Positions 26,455 through 35,154 of a stretch of 64,000 nucleotides of DNA are shown piece by piece (the stretch's first letter is position 1; each line of letters starts with the position of its first letter). Source of the stretch: JAYKJB01 sp035284745 [NCBI: Candidatus Sericytochromatia bacterium] (lineage in GTDB: Bacteria > Cyanobacteriota > Sericytochromatia > S15B-MN24). Under the pieces are notes generated by a model that was not told where the DNA came from, ran no database searches, and saw nothing but the letters and a program-made list of their open reading frames with translations. The DNA lies in NCBI GenBank assembly GCA_035284745.1, contig JAYKIL010000006.1:1-64000 (forward strand). The letters run 5' to 3'. Both the position numbers and the translations under genes were made by a program.

Positions 26455-28212
26455 TTGCGTAAATTTTCGTTGTCAATGGTGTTGGTTTCGACGCTTGCCG
26501 CGTGTTCAACGCCGCACGCCGTCAGTCCGGCCGTCGATGCGGTGGTTCCGCCGGGTGGTGCCGTGGGGCCCAACGACCCGGCGGCGATGCTGTGCCCGGA
26601 TGCCCCCGGGGCCGAAACGCTCGGTGGGCGCTTGCATTTTAATCTGATGGCCACTGAGGGACCGGGCGAACTGATCATCCGGTACCGAAAAGATCCCGGA
26701 AACGCCGCGTCGGGTCGCTCGCTGAAAATGGAGCGAACGGTTGCAGTGCGTTCAACCAACAGGCGGTCGGACATCTTGCGCTTACTGCGTGACCCCAACA
26801 TCGAGTTCATTGAACCCGATGCTCCTTTGCGTGCATTGTACGTACCGAACGACCCCGCCTTCAACAGGCAGTGGGGCCTCGCCAAGATCGGGGCGCCGGC
26901 CGCGTGGGATCAAACCTTTGGGGCCAACGGTCCTTTGGTAGCGGTCATCGATACGGGGGTCAATGCGGCCCACCCCGACTTGTTTGGGCAAGTCGAGGCC
27001 GGATACGACTTTGCGAACAAAGACAATGACCCAACCGATGACCAGGGGCACGGGACCCATGTGGCAGGTATCATTGCAGCGAAAGGCGACAACCGGACGG
27101 GGGCCTTGGGAGTGGCGCCTCAAGCGCGCGTTCTCTCCATCAAGGCGCTGTCAGCGTCGGGGAGTGGCTCCACGACCAGCATTGTGGAGAGCCTGAACTA
27201 TGCCGTCCAGCAAGGTGCTAAAGTTATCAACTTGAGTCTCGGTTCTCCCTATCGGTCGCTCGCGATGGAGATTGCGGTGCGGAACGCGCAGGCGGCAGGT
27301 TGCTTGGTGGTCGCTGCTGCGGGCAACGACGGAAAGGACCTTAAAACCTACCCCGCAGGGTACCCAGGGGTCATATCCGTCGCATCCACCACAACCAGAG
27401 ACGCTCGGTCTTCGTTCTCCAATTTCGGAACGTGGGTCACGATGGCGGCACCGGGCAGTTCAATTTATGCAACATACAAGTCGGGCTATGCCAGGCTGAG
27501 CGGCACGAGTATGGCCGCGCCTCACGTCGCGGGGGCAGCGGCTTTGCTGTGGTCGGCGCATCCCGATTGGGACGTGAACACGCTCAAGACCGCGCTGACG
27601 ACGACGGGTGATGCCACCACGGGATTCTCTCAAGGCGCCCCCCTGCGGTTGAATCTTGCCAAAGCGCTGGCCTTTGCGCCTCCGACCCCTGCAGCAGGCC
27701 CCTCCACGACCCCCGCGGCCACCCCGGAGCCGACACAGGCGCCCAGCACCGCCCCCGCAGCCACGCCCTCTCCGGAACCGTCAAATACCCCGACCCCGAC
27801 CCCGACCCCGTCTCCGACGCCGACGCCGATCCCTCCAGCGCCACCTAGCGCAACACCGACTCCAGCAACGCCTCAGCCTCCTGTGCCAAGCCCGACAGTC
27901 GAACCGACGGTCGCCCCAACAGCGCCCCCTCCCGAGAATAAGAAACCGAATCTGGAGATTAAAAACATTCGGGTGACGGCAAGTTCTATCCATGTCACGT
28001 GGCGCACTGATGAACCGACGCGCAGCATGATCGAATTAGGCCTCAAACCCGACCAATTCACTGCCCGTTCACAGAGCAAAACGTATGTCGTTCAGCGCAC
28101 GTGGAATGTGGTCCGCTTGCCTCGGAAAACCACGCTTTACATTCGCTTGACAAACACGGCACGCAGTGGCGAAGCGGCGCAAACCCAGGTATTTGCGGTC
28201 ACCACGAAATAA
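26455..28212 (+). CDS. Subtilisin-like serine protease lipoprotein (S8)
   Basis: 585 residues from TTG 26455, which has a G-rich ribosome site (G run 26439-26446). A lipoprotein signal ends LAAC at Cys17. A propeptide-like region lies at about 60-130. The S8 domain has catalytic Asp166 in VIDTG, His199 in GHGTHVAG, oxyanion Asn291 in AAAGND and Ser352 in GTSMAAPHVAG. A Pro/Thr-rich linker (about 409-500) leads to an FN3-like domain (about 507-585; SSIHVTWRTDEPTRS) similar to the one in the lipoprotein at 6720-7361. All catalytic residues are intact, so it should be an active protease outside the inner membrane. A strong terminator follows. Confidence 0.93.
   Translation: MRKFSLSMVLVSTLAACSTPHAVSPAVDAVVPPGGAVGPNDPAAMLCPDAPGAETLGGRLHFNLMATEGPGELIIRYRKDPGNAASGRSLKMERTVAVRSTNRRSDILRLLRDPNIEFIEPDAPLRALYVPNDPAFNRQWGLAKIGAPAAWDQTFGANGPLVAVIDTGVNAAHPDLFGQVEAGYDFANKDNDPTDDQGHGTHVAGIIAAKGDNRTGALGVAPQARVLSIKALSASGSGSTTSIVESLNYAVQQGAKVINLSLGSPYRSLAMEIAVRNAQAAGCLVVAAAGNDGKDLKTYPAGYPGVISVASTTTRDARSSFSNFGTWVTMAAPGSSIYATYKSGYARLSGTSMAAPHVAGAAALLWSAHPDWDVNTLKTALTTTGDATTGFSQGAPLRLNLAKALAFAPPTPAAGPSTTPAATPEPTQAPSTAPAATPSPEPSNTPTPTPTPSPTPTPIPPAPPSATPTPATPQPPVPSPTVEPTVAPTAPPPENKKPNLEIKNIRVTASSIHVTWRTDEPTRSMIELGLKPDQFTARSQSKTYVVQRTWNVVRLPRKTTLYIRLTNTARSGEAAQTQVFAVTTK
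27787..27829 (+). repeat. Simple-sequence coding repeat (Pro-Thr linker)
   Basis: Repeated ACCCCG then CCGACG units encode alternating Pro-Thr in the linker of the subtilase. Such tracts are prone to length change by slippage in multiples of six, which keeps the frame. Confidence 0.7.
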
Positions 28213-28224
28213 GAACAGTGACGA

Positions 28225-28265
28225 GATCGCCGCGCAATCGTAGGATTGCGCGGCGAATCTTTTTT
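28225..28265 (+). terminator. Rho-independent terminator after the subtilase gene
   Basis: A 12-bp perfect GC-rich stem (28228-28239 with 28244-28255), a 4-nt GTAG loop, then AATCTTTTTT. It starts 16 bp after the stop codon. Confidence 0.9.
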
Positions 28266-28288
28266 CAGAGGGGGTAAGCCCGAGACGC

Positions 28289-28789
28289 CTAGATACGTGT
28301 ATCGTCGTTCCAGATTCCGACAATACGGGTGAAAAAACCGCCCGCGGCCAATGCAGCGCCGACAAGGGGCAGCGTTGACGAAACCGCCGCCCCCGTGAAC
28401 AAAAGGCCGCCTCCTAGGAGCATGGCCCCCGAAGCCCCGATTCGGGTGTAGTCATCCCACTTGCGTTGGTTGTTCGGAGCCTTCATGGCACGAAGATCGC
28501 GGAACATCTGAAATGCCCCCATACCCATATTGAACATGGCCAGGGTCGGCAAGGGCAACGCGCGAACGAGACTGCCCAGAAACGAGGGAAGAGAAATAAT
28601 TTGGCCTAAATTGGTGAGACCATAAATCGCGCTTTGAAAAATATCCCTCCCGAATGCGGCATCGGCATTTTTAGAGGTCGGAGCCTCTTTAACCGTCGCC
28701 TTAACACTCACTGGCCTTTTCTCAAGGGGTCGGCGAACGGTCGTCGGCAGGGGCGCGGGGCGGGTAGCCAGGGGGGATCCAACGTGCAT
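28289..28789 (-). CDS. Orphan hydrophobic Gly/Ala-rich protein
   Basis: 166 residues from ATG 28789, with AAGGAG 9 nt upstream; a GTG at 28798 is too close to that site. The first 55 residues are polar, basic and Pro-rich. The rest has hydrophobic stretches (about 65-95 and 125-158: SGAMLLGGGLLFTGAAV and LPLVGAALAAGGFF). No family is recognised. The layout resembles that of the protein at 10275-10988. It is convergent with the subtilase and divergent from rsmG. Confidence 0.6.
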   Translation of the reverse strand: MHVGSPLATRPAPLPTTVRRPLEKRPVSVKATVKEAPTSKNADAAFGRDIFQSAIYGLTNLGQIISLPSFLGSLVRALPLPTLAMFNMGMGAFQMFRDLRAMKAPNNQRKWDDYTRIGASGAMLLGGGLLFTGAAVSSTLPLVGAALAAGGFFTRIVGIWNDDTRI

Positions 28790-28857
28790 AACGACCACTC
28801 CTTAGTAAAGCATGTGTTAAAGTTGGTTATAGCAAATATTAAGCAAAACTTGCGCCT

Positions 28858-29586
28858 ATGAAACCTTGGGATCAATTACAAACTGTTACCAATCAATACG
28901 GGCTGTCACTCGGCGAAGGCCTCGGGGCGCAGTGCGAACGCTTTCATCATCTGTTGGTGGAGGCCAATCGCTTGACGAACCTCACGCGAATCGTCGAGCC
29001 TGACGAAGCGTTCATAAAACACTACGTAGACAGCTTGCTGTTCCTTGTTGTCTGGCCGCCCCTCCGGCCTCAATCGCCACAAAACGTTCTTGACGTGGGT
29101 TCCGGGGCAGGCTTGCCTGGTATACCACTGGCCCTGGCGCGACCCGATTCGAATTTCACCTTGCTTGACTCCGTGGGCAAAAAAGTCAATTTCTTGAAAA
29201 GCGCCATTGACGCATTGGGTCTGAAAAACGTTGAAGCCCTGCAGGGGCGTTGTGAAGATCTGGCCTCACGTCCGCCGCATCGCGAAGCGTACGATGTGGT
29301 CACGGCAAGAGCCGTCGCCGGAATGGCAGAATTGATTGAACTCTGCTTGCCATTTTTGCGTCGCTCTGGGGTTCTTATCGTCTCGAAGGGAGCACGCGGA
29401 CCTGAGGAGATGAAAGAGGCCCAGGCGGCACTTCGCGCGCTCAACGGACGCTTGCTCGAGACGCGGCAGATAGAACTTCCCCACGGAGCGGGCGATCGCT
29501 TCCTGTATGTGATCGAAAAACATGGTTCAACCCCCCGTGAGTACCCAAGACGCCCTGGAATACCGCATCGCGAGCCGATTCGCTAA
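28858..29586 (+). CDS. rsmG: 16S rRNA (guanine-N7)-methyltransferase RsmG
   Basis: 242 residues. RsmG (GidB) methylates N7 of G527 in 16S rRNA. It has NLTRIVEPDEAFIKHYVDSL at the N-terminus, the SAM motif VLDVGSGAGLPGIPLALA, and VTARAVAGMAELIELCLPFL. The C-terminal 20 residues are Arg/Pro-rich beyond the usual end. ATG 28858 is the natural start by family length. A HIP1 site is at 29492-29499. Confidence 0.95.
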   Translation: MKPWDQLQTVTNQYGLSLGEGLGAQCERFHHLLVEANRLTNLTRIVEPDEAFIKHYVDSLLFLVVWPPLRPQSPQNVLDVGSGAGLPGIPLALARPDSNFTLLDSVGKKVNFLKSAIDALGLKNVEALQGRCEDLASRPPHREAYDVVTARAVAGMAELIELCLPFLRRSGVLIVSKGARGPEEMKEAQAALRALNGRLLETRQIELPHGAGDRFLYVIEKHGSTPREYPRRPGIPHREPIR

Positions 29587-29770
29587 TTCTTGAAAACTTC
29601 AGCAGCCACTGGTTAGTTTTCAGATCCAACGGGTATGAAAGGGTTGGAGAATTGCTTGTTAAGCCTTACGTTGACTCGTTTCTAGTGCTTTTTTGCGCAG
29701 CCGCGCGACGGACCTTGCGCGGCGGTACATTGGGTGAGGGACGATACCCGCCCGGTGGGAGAAGTAGCAA

Positions 29771-30175
29771 ATGAAAAATTTTATTGTGGTTCAAGAACAC
29801 TTTCGCAAGCTACGCTGCGCGCACTGTCAACAATCATTCACGCCCGACGGGGTGAAGTTGTTGCGTGAAGAAAAAGATTATTGGGTGGTTCGGGTGCACT
29901 GCACGGCGTGTCAACAGCCTGCAGGGGTGGCCATCGTCGGGGTTGAGTACGAATCAGGCGAAGCCCCCTTGCCGGAACGTCCGAGTCGAGAAGCTGTGGG
30001 CGCTGGGGCCGCTCTGGGGAATCGGATTCGCGGGGTCTTCAGTTCTCGACGCGAAGAGGAAAAATTTTCCTCGATGACCCCCATCTCAACAGATGATGTC
30101 ATCAATGCCCACGATTTTTTCTCATCATTGGGTTCGGACTGGATGAGGCATCTACCGCCAGGGAAGGGGCAGTAA
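29771..30175 (+). CDS. Small zinc-ribbon protein
   Basis: 134 residues. CAHC and CTAC near residues 17-47 form a two-knuckle zinc ribbon (LRCAHCQQSFTPDGVKLL, VRVHCTACQQPAGVAIVG). The C-terminal half is charged and lacks known motifs. There is no signal peptide. It may bind nucleic acid or a protein partner; I do not know the family. It is convergent with rnj, 9 bp apart. Confidence 0.7.
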   Translation: MKNFIVVQEHFRKLRCAHCQQSFTPDGVKLLREEKDYWVVRVHCTACQQPAGVAIVGVEYESGEAPLPERPSREAVGAGAALGNRIRGVFSSRREEEKFSSMTPISTDDVINAHDFFSSLGSDWMRHLPPGKGQ

Positions 30176-30184
30176 TTCGGGTTC

Positions 30185-31879
30185 TCAATCAATCCGCTTG
30201 ATAAACACCATTTGTGCGGGACGTTGTCCCGTGGTCTCGTAAAAGAACCGAGACGTAGCCTCTACGACCTGTCGCTCCAGACGCGACAGGTCGTAATTTT
30301 TTCGCGCATGGGCCTCATCCACCACCTCGACAATGCGTCGTTTGGCTTCATCAAGAAGGCGCATTCCCACATCATCGGGCGGAATGAAACCACGTGTCAG
30401 AATGTCTGGTCCATCTCGAAGCACCAATTCGGCGTCCACGGTAATTAAGGTCGCCACCACCCCATCATGTGCCAAGCGTTGACGCTCCCTCAGTTGAGAC
30501 TGTCCGCGGGTAAAACGCAAACGACCATCCACTAAAACAGGTCCGACAGGCACTTGCGCGACCACGCATCCCGCGTCCTCGCGCAACTCCAGAACATCAC
30601 CATTTCGCAGGATATAGACCCCCTGAGGCGACACCCCTGAAGCCATAGCCAACTCGGCGTGCCGCGTCAAATGCCGAAGTTCTCCGTGGATCGGCACGAA
30701 ATGACGCGGTCGAGTAAAGGCAAGCATCAGTTTCAACTCCTCCTCGCTCGCATGTCCTGACACGTGGGTTCCCAAGCGTGGGCTGTCATAAACAACCTGG
30801 GCACCGCGCTCATATAACTGATTGATGACGCGCGCAACCGCTTTTTCGTTGCCCGGAATCGGAATCGCGGAAATCAAAACGGTGTCACCGTGTTGAATTT
30901 GGAGACCCTTTTGCTCACCGGTCGCCAAACGCGACAGTCCGGCCATCGGTTCCCCTTGAGACCCCGTGGTGAGAACCACCAACTCTTCAGGAGGGACCGA
31001 ATCCAAGGCGTCAAGGGCCACAAATTGCTCGTGTTGCCAGGTCAAGTACCCCAATGCACGCGCCCGTTCAGAAACGTTCACCATCGAACGCCCCAACAGC
31101 GCAACGCGACGCCCATAACGTTTGGCCGCATCAAAAACCTGTTGGACACGGTGAATATTGCTCGCAAAGGTGGTGATGATCAAGCGACCGGAGGTTTGGG
31201 CAAACACGCGGTCCAGGGCAGGCCCAACAGCCGCCTCAGAGGCCGTGAAGCCTGGACGGGTTGCATTGGTCGAGTCACTCATTAAAAGAAAACAGCCACG
31301 TTCCCCGAGTGAAGTCAGGGCGTGATAATCCGTACGCTGGCCGTCGATGGGGGTTGGATCAAATTTAAAGTCACCCGAATAAAGCACCACACCCAAAGGG
31401 GTATCGACAGCAATGGCCACGGCATCCGGAATTGAGTGGGCCACCCTGATCAACTGAACATCCAAATGTCCCGCGCGAACGTGCGCGCCCGCCTCCACAC
31501 GACAGAGTTGAACGCGCCCAAGCAGGCCATGCTCAGACAGTTTTCCTTCGATAAGGCTCAGGGTTAAGGGGGTGGCGTAAACGGGAACGGGGAGGCGTTC
31601 CAGCAAAAAGGGCAAGCCGCCTATGTGATCCTCGTGCCCGTGACTTATAAAAATGCCGCGAACCAGATCCGCGTGAGACTCCAAATACGCGTAGTCGGGA
31701 AGGACGTAGTCAATGCCAGGCATATCATCGTTCGGAAACGCGAAGCCGCAATCGAAGACGACAATGTCATCGCCTACGCGCAAACACCAGGTATTCTTGC
31801 CAATTTCACCCAAGCCACCCAGTGGGATAACTTGGACAGCGCCTGCAATGGGCGAAGGATGACGAAAATTTTCGCTCAC
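30185..31879 (-). CDS. rnj: Ribonuclease J
   Basis: 564 residues, a metallo-beta-lactamase-fold endo/5'-exoribonuclease central to mRNA decay and rRNA maturation in Firmicutes, Cyanobacteria and others. Metal ligands are in SHGHEDHIGGLPFLL, and there is a beta-CASP domain with SDSTNATRPGFT, LITTFASNIHRVQ and VLTTGSQGEPMAGLSRL. The C-terminal HGELRHLTRHAELA completes the site. The GTG start overlaps the dapA TGA by 4 bp (GTGA), so the two are probably coupled. It is the last gene of the rpsO-to-rnj block. Confidence 0.95.
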   Translation of the reverse strand: MSENFRHPSPIAGAVQVIPLGGLGEIGKNTWCLRVGDDIVVFDCGFAFPNDDMPGIDYVLPDYAYLESHADLVRGIFISHGHEDHIGGLPFLLERLPVPVYATPLTLSLIEGKLSEHGLLGRVQLCRVEAGAHVRAGHLDVQLIRVAHSIPDAVAIAVDTPLGVVLYSGDFKFDPTPIDGQRTDYHALTSLGERGCFLLMSDSTNATRPGFTASEAAVGPALDRVFAQTSGRLIITTFASNIHRVQQVFDAAKRYGRRVALLGRSMVNVSERARALGYLTWQHEQFVALDALDSVPPEELVVLTTGSQGEPMAGLSRLATGEQKGLQIQHGDTVLISAIPIPGNEKAVARVINQLYERGAQVVYDSPRLGTHVSGHASEEELKLMLAFTRPRHFVPIHGELRHLTRHAELAMASGVSPQGVYILRNGDVLELREDAGCVVAQVPVGPVLVDGRLRFTRGQSQLRERQRLAHDGVVATLITVDAELVLRDGPDILTRGFIPPDDVGMRLLDEAKRRIVEVVDEAHARKNYDLSRLERQVVEATSRFFYETTGQRPAQMVFIKRID

Positions 31880-32772
31880 GAACCCACCCGAAGGTCGAAT
31901 CCCTCCAAGACCTCATCGAGTGTTTTCTGAGCCAGTGGGGTGCACGAAAGCAACGGCAATCTGACCCCTCCCACTGGGAAACCCATTTGTGCCAACGCAT
32001 ATTTGGTGGGTGCCGGACTCGGGGCACAGAACAAAGCCTTGCTGAGACGGTATGTTTGCTCATGCAAACGGCGCGCCTCCAGAAAATCACCCCGTTCCCA
32101 GGCGTCAAGCATCCTGCGAATGACGGGCCCCACGACGTGTGAAGCCACGCTGATCACGCCATAAGCCCCAACAGACAAATAGGGCAGTGTCAAGGGGTCA
32201 TCGCCACTCCAAATCACAAATTCCGGCCCAGCCGCCAGCCGATACGCCGTCACAAGATCCAAATTTCCACTGGAGTCTTTCACTCCAATGATGTTTGGCA
32301 CACGCGCAAGTTCCGCCATGGTATCGGCTTCAATATTGACCCCCGTCCGGCCCGGGTGATTATACAAAATGACAGGCAAGGTCGTCGCCTGGGCGATGGC
32401 CGAAAAATGCGCGAGAAGCCCCTGTTGGTCAGGCTTATTGTAATAGGGTGAAACGACCAAAATCGCATCAGCACCTGCCTCTTCAGCAGCCAGCGAGAGC
32501 TTCACGGCCGCCGCCGTATCATTCGTCCCCGTCCCTGCGATGACGGTTCCCTTGCCCGAAACGGCATGAACGACGGCGCGGAACAGTTCCACTTTTTCGC
32601 CATCGGAGAGTGTCGGGCTCTCCCCGGTGGTGCCACTCACCACAACACCATCCGAGCCTTGGGTCAACAGGCGTTGAGCCAACTGCCCCGCCCGCTCAAG
32701 ATCAACGCGACCGGCCGTATTCATGGGGGTGACCATCGCAGTTAAGAGGCGCGCGGACTCCAAGAATTTCAT
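31876..32772 (-). CDS. dapA: 4-hydroxy-tetrahydrodipicolinate synthase
   Basis: 298 residues from ATG 32772 with AAGGAG upstream; the longer frame reaches into asd. DapA condenses pyruvate with aspartate semialdehyde, the first committed step of lysine and meso-DAP synthesis. It has GTTGESPTLSDGEK, VVSPYYNKPDQQGLLAHF, ILYNHPGRTG and the Schiff-base Lys in IIGVKDSSGNL. It sits 40 bp after asd, which makes its substrate, and overlaps rnj. Confidence 0.96.
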   Translation of the reverse strand: MKFLESARLLTAMVTPMNTAGRVDLERAGQLAQRLLTQGSDGVVVSGTTGESPTLSDGEKVELFRAVVHAVSGKGTVIAGTGTNDTAAAVKLSLAAEEAGADAILVVSPYYNKPDQQGLLAHFSAIAQATTLPVILYNHPGRTGVNIEADTMAELARVPNIIGVKDSSGNLDLVTAYRLAAGPEFVIWSGDDPLTLPYLSVGAYGVISVASHVVGPVIRRMLDAWERGDFLEARRLHEQTYRLSKALFCAPSPAPTKYALAQMGFPVGGVRLPLLSCTPLAQKTLDEVLEGFDLRVGS

Positions 32773-32812
32773 GACCCGAGACTCCTTCAAACACAAAATT
32801 GCCAAGCCGACG

Positions 32813-33847
32813 TCACGACACCGTGACACAAGGCCTGATAAGGCCCCGCGCGTGCATTGTTTCCGCGATCTGCACCGCGTTCAAGGCAGCACCCTTGCGC
32901 AAATTATCCGAAACCAACCAGAGGTTCAGGCCGTGAGGATGCGATATGTCCGCCCGAATACGGCCCACATAGGTGTCATCCATTCCCGCAACATCCACTG
33001 GGAAAGGATATTCAAAACATTTTGGGTCATCCTGTATTGTTATCCCAGGCGCCCGCCGCAAGGTTTCAACGGCGCTCTCCACTGAAACCGGGTGTGCAAA
33101 TTCGATATTCACACTTTCACTGTGACACACCAAGACAGGCACACGAACCGCGGTAGCCGTCACGCGCAAGGTGGGGTCTTCCAAGATTTTCCGGCTTTCA
33201 TTCGTCACCTTCAATTCTTCTTTTGTGTAGCCATTTTCCGTGAAACTGTCTATCGCAGGAATAAGATTGAATGCAATCGGGTGACGCAAGTGTTGAGGCA
33301 TCGGGACACCCCCCGCCAGGACATCAGCGGTTTGCGCCCGCAACTCATCCATCGCCTCTTTGCCGGCCCCGGAAACAGACTGATACGTAGAGACCACGAC
33401 CCTTTCGATGGGGGCCAACTGACGCAGGGCGTGCAATACGACCACCAGTGGAGCGGTCGAGCAATTCGGATTGGCGATCAAACCCTGGTGGTTATCCAGT
33501 GCATGGGGATTCACCTCTGGAACAACCAACGGAACATCTGGGCGCATCCGAAAGACACTGGTGTTATCGATCATGACACAGCCCGAGGCCAGTATTGCGG
33601 GGGCCCAGGCCTCAGATATTTCCCCGCCGGCAGAACTCAGAACAATGTCGACCTCACCGAAAACATCAGGCGAAGCAGCCTGAACCGCCCACGACTGGTC
33701 ACCGTGCGTTATCACCTGTCCTGCTGAGCGTTCCGAGGCAAGAAGTACAAGGCTCTGAAGCGGAAAATTCCGTGCAATCAACGTCTTCAGCATTTCGCGC
33801 CCAACGGCCCCCGTTGCGCCGAGAATGGCAACACGATAACCAGACAC
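32813..33847 (-). CDS. asd: Aspartate-semialdehyde dehydrogenase
   Basis: 344 residues. Asd reduces aspartyl phosphate to aspartate semialdehyde with NADPH. The nucleotide motif AILGATGAVGREML is at the N-terminus; the active-site Cys is in NPNCSTAPLVVVL; SVSGAGKEAMDEL and the C-terminal RADISHPHGLNLWLVSDN are also present. It follows dapB by 33 bp and precedes dapA. Confidence 0.96.
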   Translation of the reverse strand: MSGYRVAILGATGAVGREMLKTLIARNFPLQSLVLLASERSAGQVITHGDQSWAVQAASPDVFGEVDIVLSSAGGEISEAWAPAILASGCVMIDNTSVFRMRPDVPLVVPEVNPHALDNHQGLIANPNCSTAPLVVVLHALRQLAPIERVVVSTYQSVSGAGKEAMDELRAQTADVLAGGVPMPQHLRHPIAFNLIPAIDSFTENGYTKEELKVTNESRKILEDPTLRVTATAVRVPVLVCHSESVNIEFAHPVSVESAVETLRRAPGITIQDDPKCFEYPFPVDVAGMDDTYVGRIRADISHPHGLNLWLVSDNLRKGAALNAVQIAETMHARGLIRPCVTVS

Positions 33848-33880
33848 CCCTTTTGTCTCCTTTCATCACGTGGTGCGAAA

Positions 33881-34693
33881 TCAAAAAACGGATTCCAAAC
33901 CCACTAAAAACCCGCGAAGATCAACAATCTTACGAACGGCGAGCAAGACCCCCGGCATATAGCAACTCCGATCAAACGCATCGTGGCGCAGGGTCAAAAG
34001 TTGCCCCTCAGAACCGAACAAAACCTCTTGATGAGCGAGCAAGCCTGGCAAACGAACACTGTGAATTCGAACCCCATCTTTTTCAGCTCCTCGGGCCCCG
34101 GGCAACAGTTCCTGACCCTGAACACAAGGATCGGAAAATTGGGGGCGAACCGACAAAAGCTCCGAAACCGTTTGCAGACTGGTCCCGGACGGAGCATCAC
34201 GCTTCTTGTCATGATGCAGTTCTAGCACCTCTGCGTGCTCAAAATATCGAGCGGCCTCGCGAGCAAAGCGCATCATCAATACAGCACCCAAAGCAAAATT
34301 AGAGGCCAGCAAGGCCGATAGCTGAGACGTCTCGGTGAAGGCTCGCAAACGATCGATTTCCGATTCATTTAAACCACTGGTTCCAATGACGGGTCGAACG
34401 CCGGAGCGAAGCGCCTGCTCAGCGATTCCAGCCGCCGCATCCGGTCGAGTGAAGTCAACCAACACGTCCGGACAGGTCTTCGCCAGCGTCGTCGCAAGAT
34501 CGTCCGTAACCGGCAGGCCCAGTGCCCCTATCCCCGCAATTTCACCGACATCACAACCCGCATGTCTTGGTGAAATCGCAGCAACCAAATGAATATCTGG
34601 CGCCCGTTGAAGCGCACGGACCAGATGCTGCCCCATCTGGCCGCCAGGCCCTGTGATGGCCAGCCGTATCGGCTTACTCGTCCGCAGCGTCAA
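33881..34693 (-). CDS. dapB: 4-hydroxy-tetrahydrodipicolinate reductase
   Basis: 270 residues from TTG 34693, which overlaps the dut TGA as TTGA; an ATG at 34717 in the same frame is the alternative. DapB reduces the DapA product on the lysine/DAP route. It has the nucleotide motif LAITGPGGQMGQHLV and the substrate motif LELHHDKKRDAPSGTSL with the catalytic His pair and Lys. The surrounding genes supply the three consecutive enzymes of the pathway (asd, dapA, dapB). Confidence 0.93.
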   Translation of the reverse strand: MTLRTSKPIRLAITGPGGQMGQHLVRALQRAPDIHLVAAISPRHAGCDVGEIAGIGALGLPVTDDLATTLAKTCPDVLVDFTRPDAAAGIAEQALRSGVRPVIGTSGLNESEIDRLRAFTETSQLSALLASNFALGAVLMMRFAREAARYFEHAEVLELHHDKKRDAPSGTSLQTVSELLSVRPQFSDPCVQGQELLPGARGAEKDGVRIHSVRLPGLLAHQEVLFGSEGQLLTLRHDAFDRSCYMPGVLLAVRKIVDLRGFLVGLESVF

Positions 34694-35124
34694 CTGGAGA
34701 CCCCCGAAGAACCCCAACCCTCCGTCCTTTCGGAGAGAGGTACATGATCCACCGCTTTAAACGACGCGTGAACATAGGGTTCTATACATAACTGAGCGAT
34801 GCGATCACCCGGATGTACCACGAAAGGCACTTCGCCAAAATTGTAGAGCAACACGCGTACTGGATGTCTGAATCCCTGGTCAATCAGGCCAGCCCCCACC
34901 TCAATGCCATATTTTAGACTCAGACCCGAGCGCGAATGAAAGCGCCCCCGGTAGCCCGGCGGCAAATCCAAAACAAGGCCCGTTTCAACCAACGCGCGGC
35001 CGCCGGGAGGAATGGTCACCGCTTCAACCGCCGTCACGTCCGCCGCCACGTCGCCGGGTTGTGAAACACGGGGCAAAGTCGCCTGCGGATGGGTCAATTG
35101 CACACAAAGAGTGAGGTCAGACAT
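34690..35124 (-). CDS. dut: dUTP diphosphatase
   Basis: 144 residues, the trimeric dUTPase type that hydrolyses dUTP to dUMP. The motifs run in order: LPRVSQPGDVAADV (1), RFHSRSGLSLKYGI (2), GAGLIDQGFRHPV (3), HPGDRIAQLCIEP (4) and RTEGWGSSG (5). Motif 3 departs from the usual GVIDsdYRGE: the Asp is kept but Phe replaces Tyr and the next residues differ. It lies 30 bp downstream of the M16 protease gene. Confidence 0.88.
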   Translation of the reverse strand: MSDLTLCVQLTHPQATLPRVSQPGDVAADVTAVEAVTIPPGGRALVETGLVLDLPPGYRGRFHSRSGLSLKYGIEVGAGLIDQGFRHPVRVLLYNFGEVPFVVHPGDRIAQLCIEPYVHASFKAVDHVPLSERTEGWGSSGVSS

Positions 35125-35154
35125 AAAAATTGCGAAAGGCGCACGACACGACTG

